A stretch of DNA of 8,621 bases from Candidatus Sericytochromatia bacterium (GTDB lineage: Bacteria; Cyanobacteriota; Sericytochromatia; JACMPN01), in the NCBI GenBank assembly GCA_014377495.1, contig JACMPN010000067.1, positions 1 to 8,621 of the forward strand, written 5' to 3'. The notes below the pieces were generated by a model. It was not told the DNA's origin and did no database searches. It saw nothing but the letters and a program-made list of their open reading frames with translations. Below, piece by piece: positions 7,812 to 8,621 of the stretch. Position numbers and translations under genes: made by a program. The first letter of the stretch is position 1; each line of letters starts with the position of its first letter.

Positions 7812-8360
7812 TCAGTCTGTGAACACCTGCGTCAAGTAATAGGCCCCGGTCGACTTCTGGGCCACGCCCACACCGAGCGTCGTCACGTCGGTTGCCAGCA
7901 GGTTGGCGTTGTGGCCGGCACTGGCGATCCACCCCATCACGGCCACGCCCGCCACTTTGTCGGCCGCATAGCCACTGTTCCAGGCGATATTCTCCCGGGC
8001 CGCCCGAAAGGGGATTGCCGCCGCTTTCAGCAGGTCGAAGACACTCTGGCCATCTGGCGTGGTGTGGGAAAAATAGTTCCGGGTCGCCATGTCCAGGCTG
8101 CGCGAGCGGGCAAATGCCGCCAGCCGGGCATCACCGGCCAAAGGAATGCGGCCGTTCGCCTGGCGATGGGCATTGGTCAGGCGCAAAATTTCGGCTTCGA
8201 TCTCCCCGATCGTCATGTTGGCGGGCGGCTGTGGCGTCGCGATGGGCGTGGCTGTCGGCTGGTCGGTCGGCGTCGGACTGGGCGTCCCGACAGGCGCGGG
8301 AGTGACGGTGGGCACCGGCGTCGGGGTCACGACAGGTGTGGGACTTGGCGAGGGGCGCAC
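7812..8360 (-). CDS. CAP/SCP-domain (YkwD-like) extracellular protein with Pro/Thr linker; 5' end uncertain
   Basis: The CAP domain fills residues about 49-182 counted from GTG 8360. Family landmarks appear in order: ILRLTNAHRQANGRIPL, then LDMATRNYFSHTTPDG (His99), ARENIAW (Glu123), VMGWIASAGHNANLL (His150) and LGVGVA...YYLTQVF. The His/Glu/His set that lines the CAP cleft is intact. Bacterial members of this family are secreted or surface-bound, with roles in envelope or spore-coat biology; no enzyme activity is settled. The domain is preceded by a Pro/Thr-rich linker that stays in frame well past GTG 8360, up to a TAG at 8466-8468. GTG 8360 is only the first formal start codon: it lies inside the linker and has no signal peptide. 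In the same frame beyond the TAG lies a lipoprotein signal, so the gene is probably the 3' part of an interrupted one. Domain call firm, start call weak. Confidence 0.75.
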   Translation of the reverse strand: MRPSPSPTPVVTPTPVPTVTPAPVGTPSPTPTDQPTATPIATPQPPANMTIGEIEAEILRLTNAHRQANGRIPLAGDARLAAFARSRSLDMATRNYFSHTTPDGQSVFDLLKAAAIPFRAARENIAWNSGYAADKVAGVAVMGWIASAGHNANLLATDVTTLGVGVAQKSTGAYYLTQVFTD

Positions 8361-8465
8361 CGTCGCCGTGGGCAGGGGTGTCGGGGTCGGGGCGATGGTC
8401 GGCTGGACGGTGGGCTGTGCCGAGGCTGACGGCAGGCCCGTGGGGGTCGGCGTCGGCCGCGGCCG
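8217..8465 (-). repeat. Low-complexity Pro/Thr linker coding repeat (PTP type)
   Basis: Eighty-three consecutive codons between the TAG and the CAP domain encode about one third proline and one quarter threonine, in units such as PTPTPT, PSPSPTP and TPTPVP. Such stretches act as stiff, often glycosylated, spacers between an anchor and an exposed domain. The Pro/Thr pattern is seen in one frame only and starts two codons after the TAG, which shows that this frame is the real one up to the stop codon. Confidence 0.85.
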
Positions 8466-8621
8466 CTAACCGCGCCACTGGAAGTACTGGGTGGCCAAGG
8501 CTGCCGGTTCAGCCCCCGAGTCCGCCGTGCCGATGGCGTCCGGCTGCCTGCCGGCGGCCAGGATGTCGGCAGGACTCTGGGTGGGCAAGTCTCCCGTACA
8601 GCCGGCCAAAAACGCAGCGGC
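8466..8621 (-). CDS. Lipoprotein N-terminal fragment ending at an in-frame TAG; 5' end outside window
   Basis: The frame enters from the right edge and gives 51 residues before TAG (8468-8466). Its first visible residues, AAAFLAGC, are the end of a hydrophobic core plus a lipobox (LAGC), so Cys8 of the visible part is probably the lipidated residue and the start codon lies about 15 codons beyond the edge. The 44-residue mature part is Ala/Pro/Gln-rich with no recognisable domain and ends ALATQYFQWRG. The frame is identical to that of the downstream Pro/Thr linker and CAP domain. Read-through of the TAG would give a textbook surface lipoprotein: anchor, spacer, linker, domain. It may therefore be the broken 5' half of that gene, or else a very small separate lipoprotein. 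The other two frames look worse: one is Arg-rich, the other meets a stop. Confidence 0.6.
   Translation of the reverse strand, partial: AAAFLAGCTGDLPTQSPADILAAGRQPDAIGTADSGAEPAALATQYFQWRG

Noticed and set aside
7602..8429. A 275-codon plus-strand frame antisense to the CAP gene
   Set aside because: It crosses a strong terminator hairpin and overlaps a recognisable CAP domain; its product is Arg/Gly-rich noise.
8131..8478. A 115-codon minus-strand frame starting at GTG 8478, considered as a frameshifted 5' end of the CAP gene
   Set aside because: It has no signal peptide and no Pro/Thr pattern; the Pro/Thr linker lies in the CAP frame right up to the TAG, so a frameshift is not needed.

Overview
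This is an 8.6 kb stretch of GC-rich bacterial chromosome. It has short intergenic gaps and no rRNA, tRNA, CRISPR array, transposase or phage gene that I can see. The sigma factor resembles the group 3 SigF type of Cyanobacteriota (its region 2 core includes ITGHIRHYLRD). The secreted GHL10-type hydrolase and the weak Shine-Dalgarno sequences in front of two genes point the same way. My best guess is a GC-rich, non-photosynthetic relative of Cyanobacteria (Sericytochromatia or Melainabacteria-like), but this is inference from family resemblance and other phyla such as Armatimonadota or Chloroflexota are not excluded.

Layout. Bases 1-1169 (+) hold the 3' end of an unrecognised beta-rich protein, overlapped by ATGA with a lipoprotein resembling the CsgG/TolB-N fold. 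A perfect 13-bp hairpin at 1215-1244 separates this pair from the convergent sigma factor gene (1260-2030, -). Upstream of the sigma gene on the same strand lies a large secreted GHL10 hydrolase with a C-terminal CBM9-like domain (2214-4571, -). A 294-bp divergent promoter region (4572-4865) follows, then hppA (4866-6977, +), a membrane pyrophosphatase with the potassium-independent, proton-pumping signature. A long GNRA-capped hairpin (7008-7058) and a SigB/SigF-like promoter candidate precede a small unrecognised cytoplasmic protein (7190-7756, +). A terminator hairpin at 7775-7803 divides it from a convergent CAP/SCP-domain protein with a long Pro/Thr linker (-). In the same reading frame, just upstream and split off by one TAG codon, is the N-terminal part of a lipoprotein running off the right edge.

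How the genes fit together. Most products are envelope-directed: two lipoproteins, a secreted hydrolase, an extracellular CAP protein and a membrane pump. There is no single obvious pathway. The best leads are (i) the TAG that separates a lipoprotein export signal from the exposed CAP domain in one continuous frame, (ii) a SigB-type promoter candidate in front of the orphan gene, in the same window as a sigma factor of that family, and (iii) a folded hppA leader with no Shine-Dalgarno sequence.
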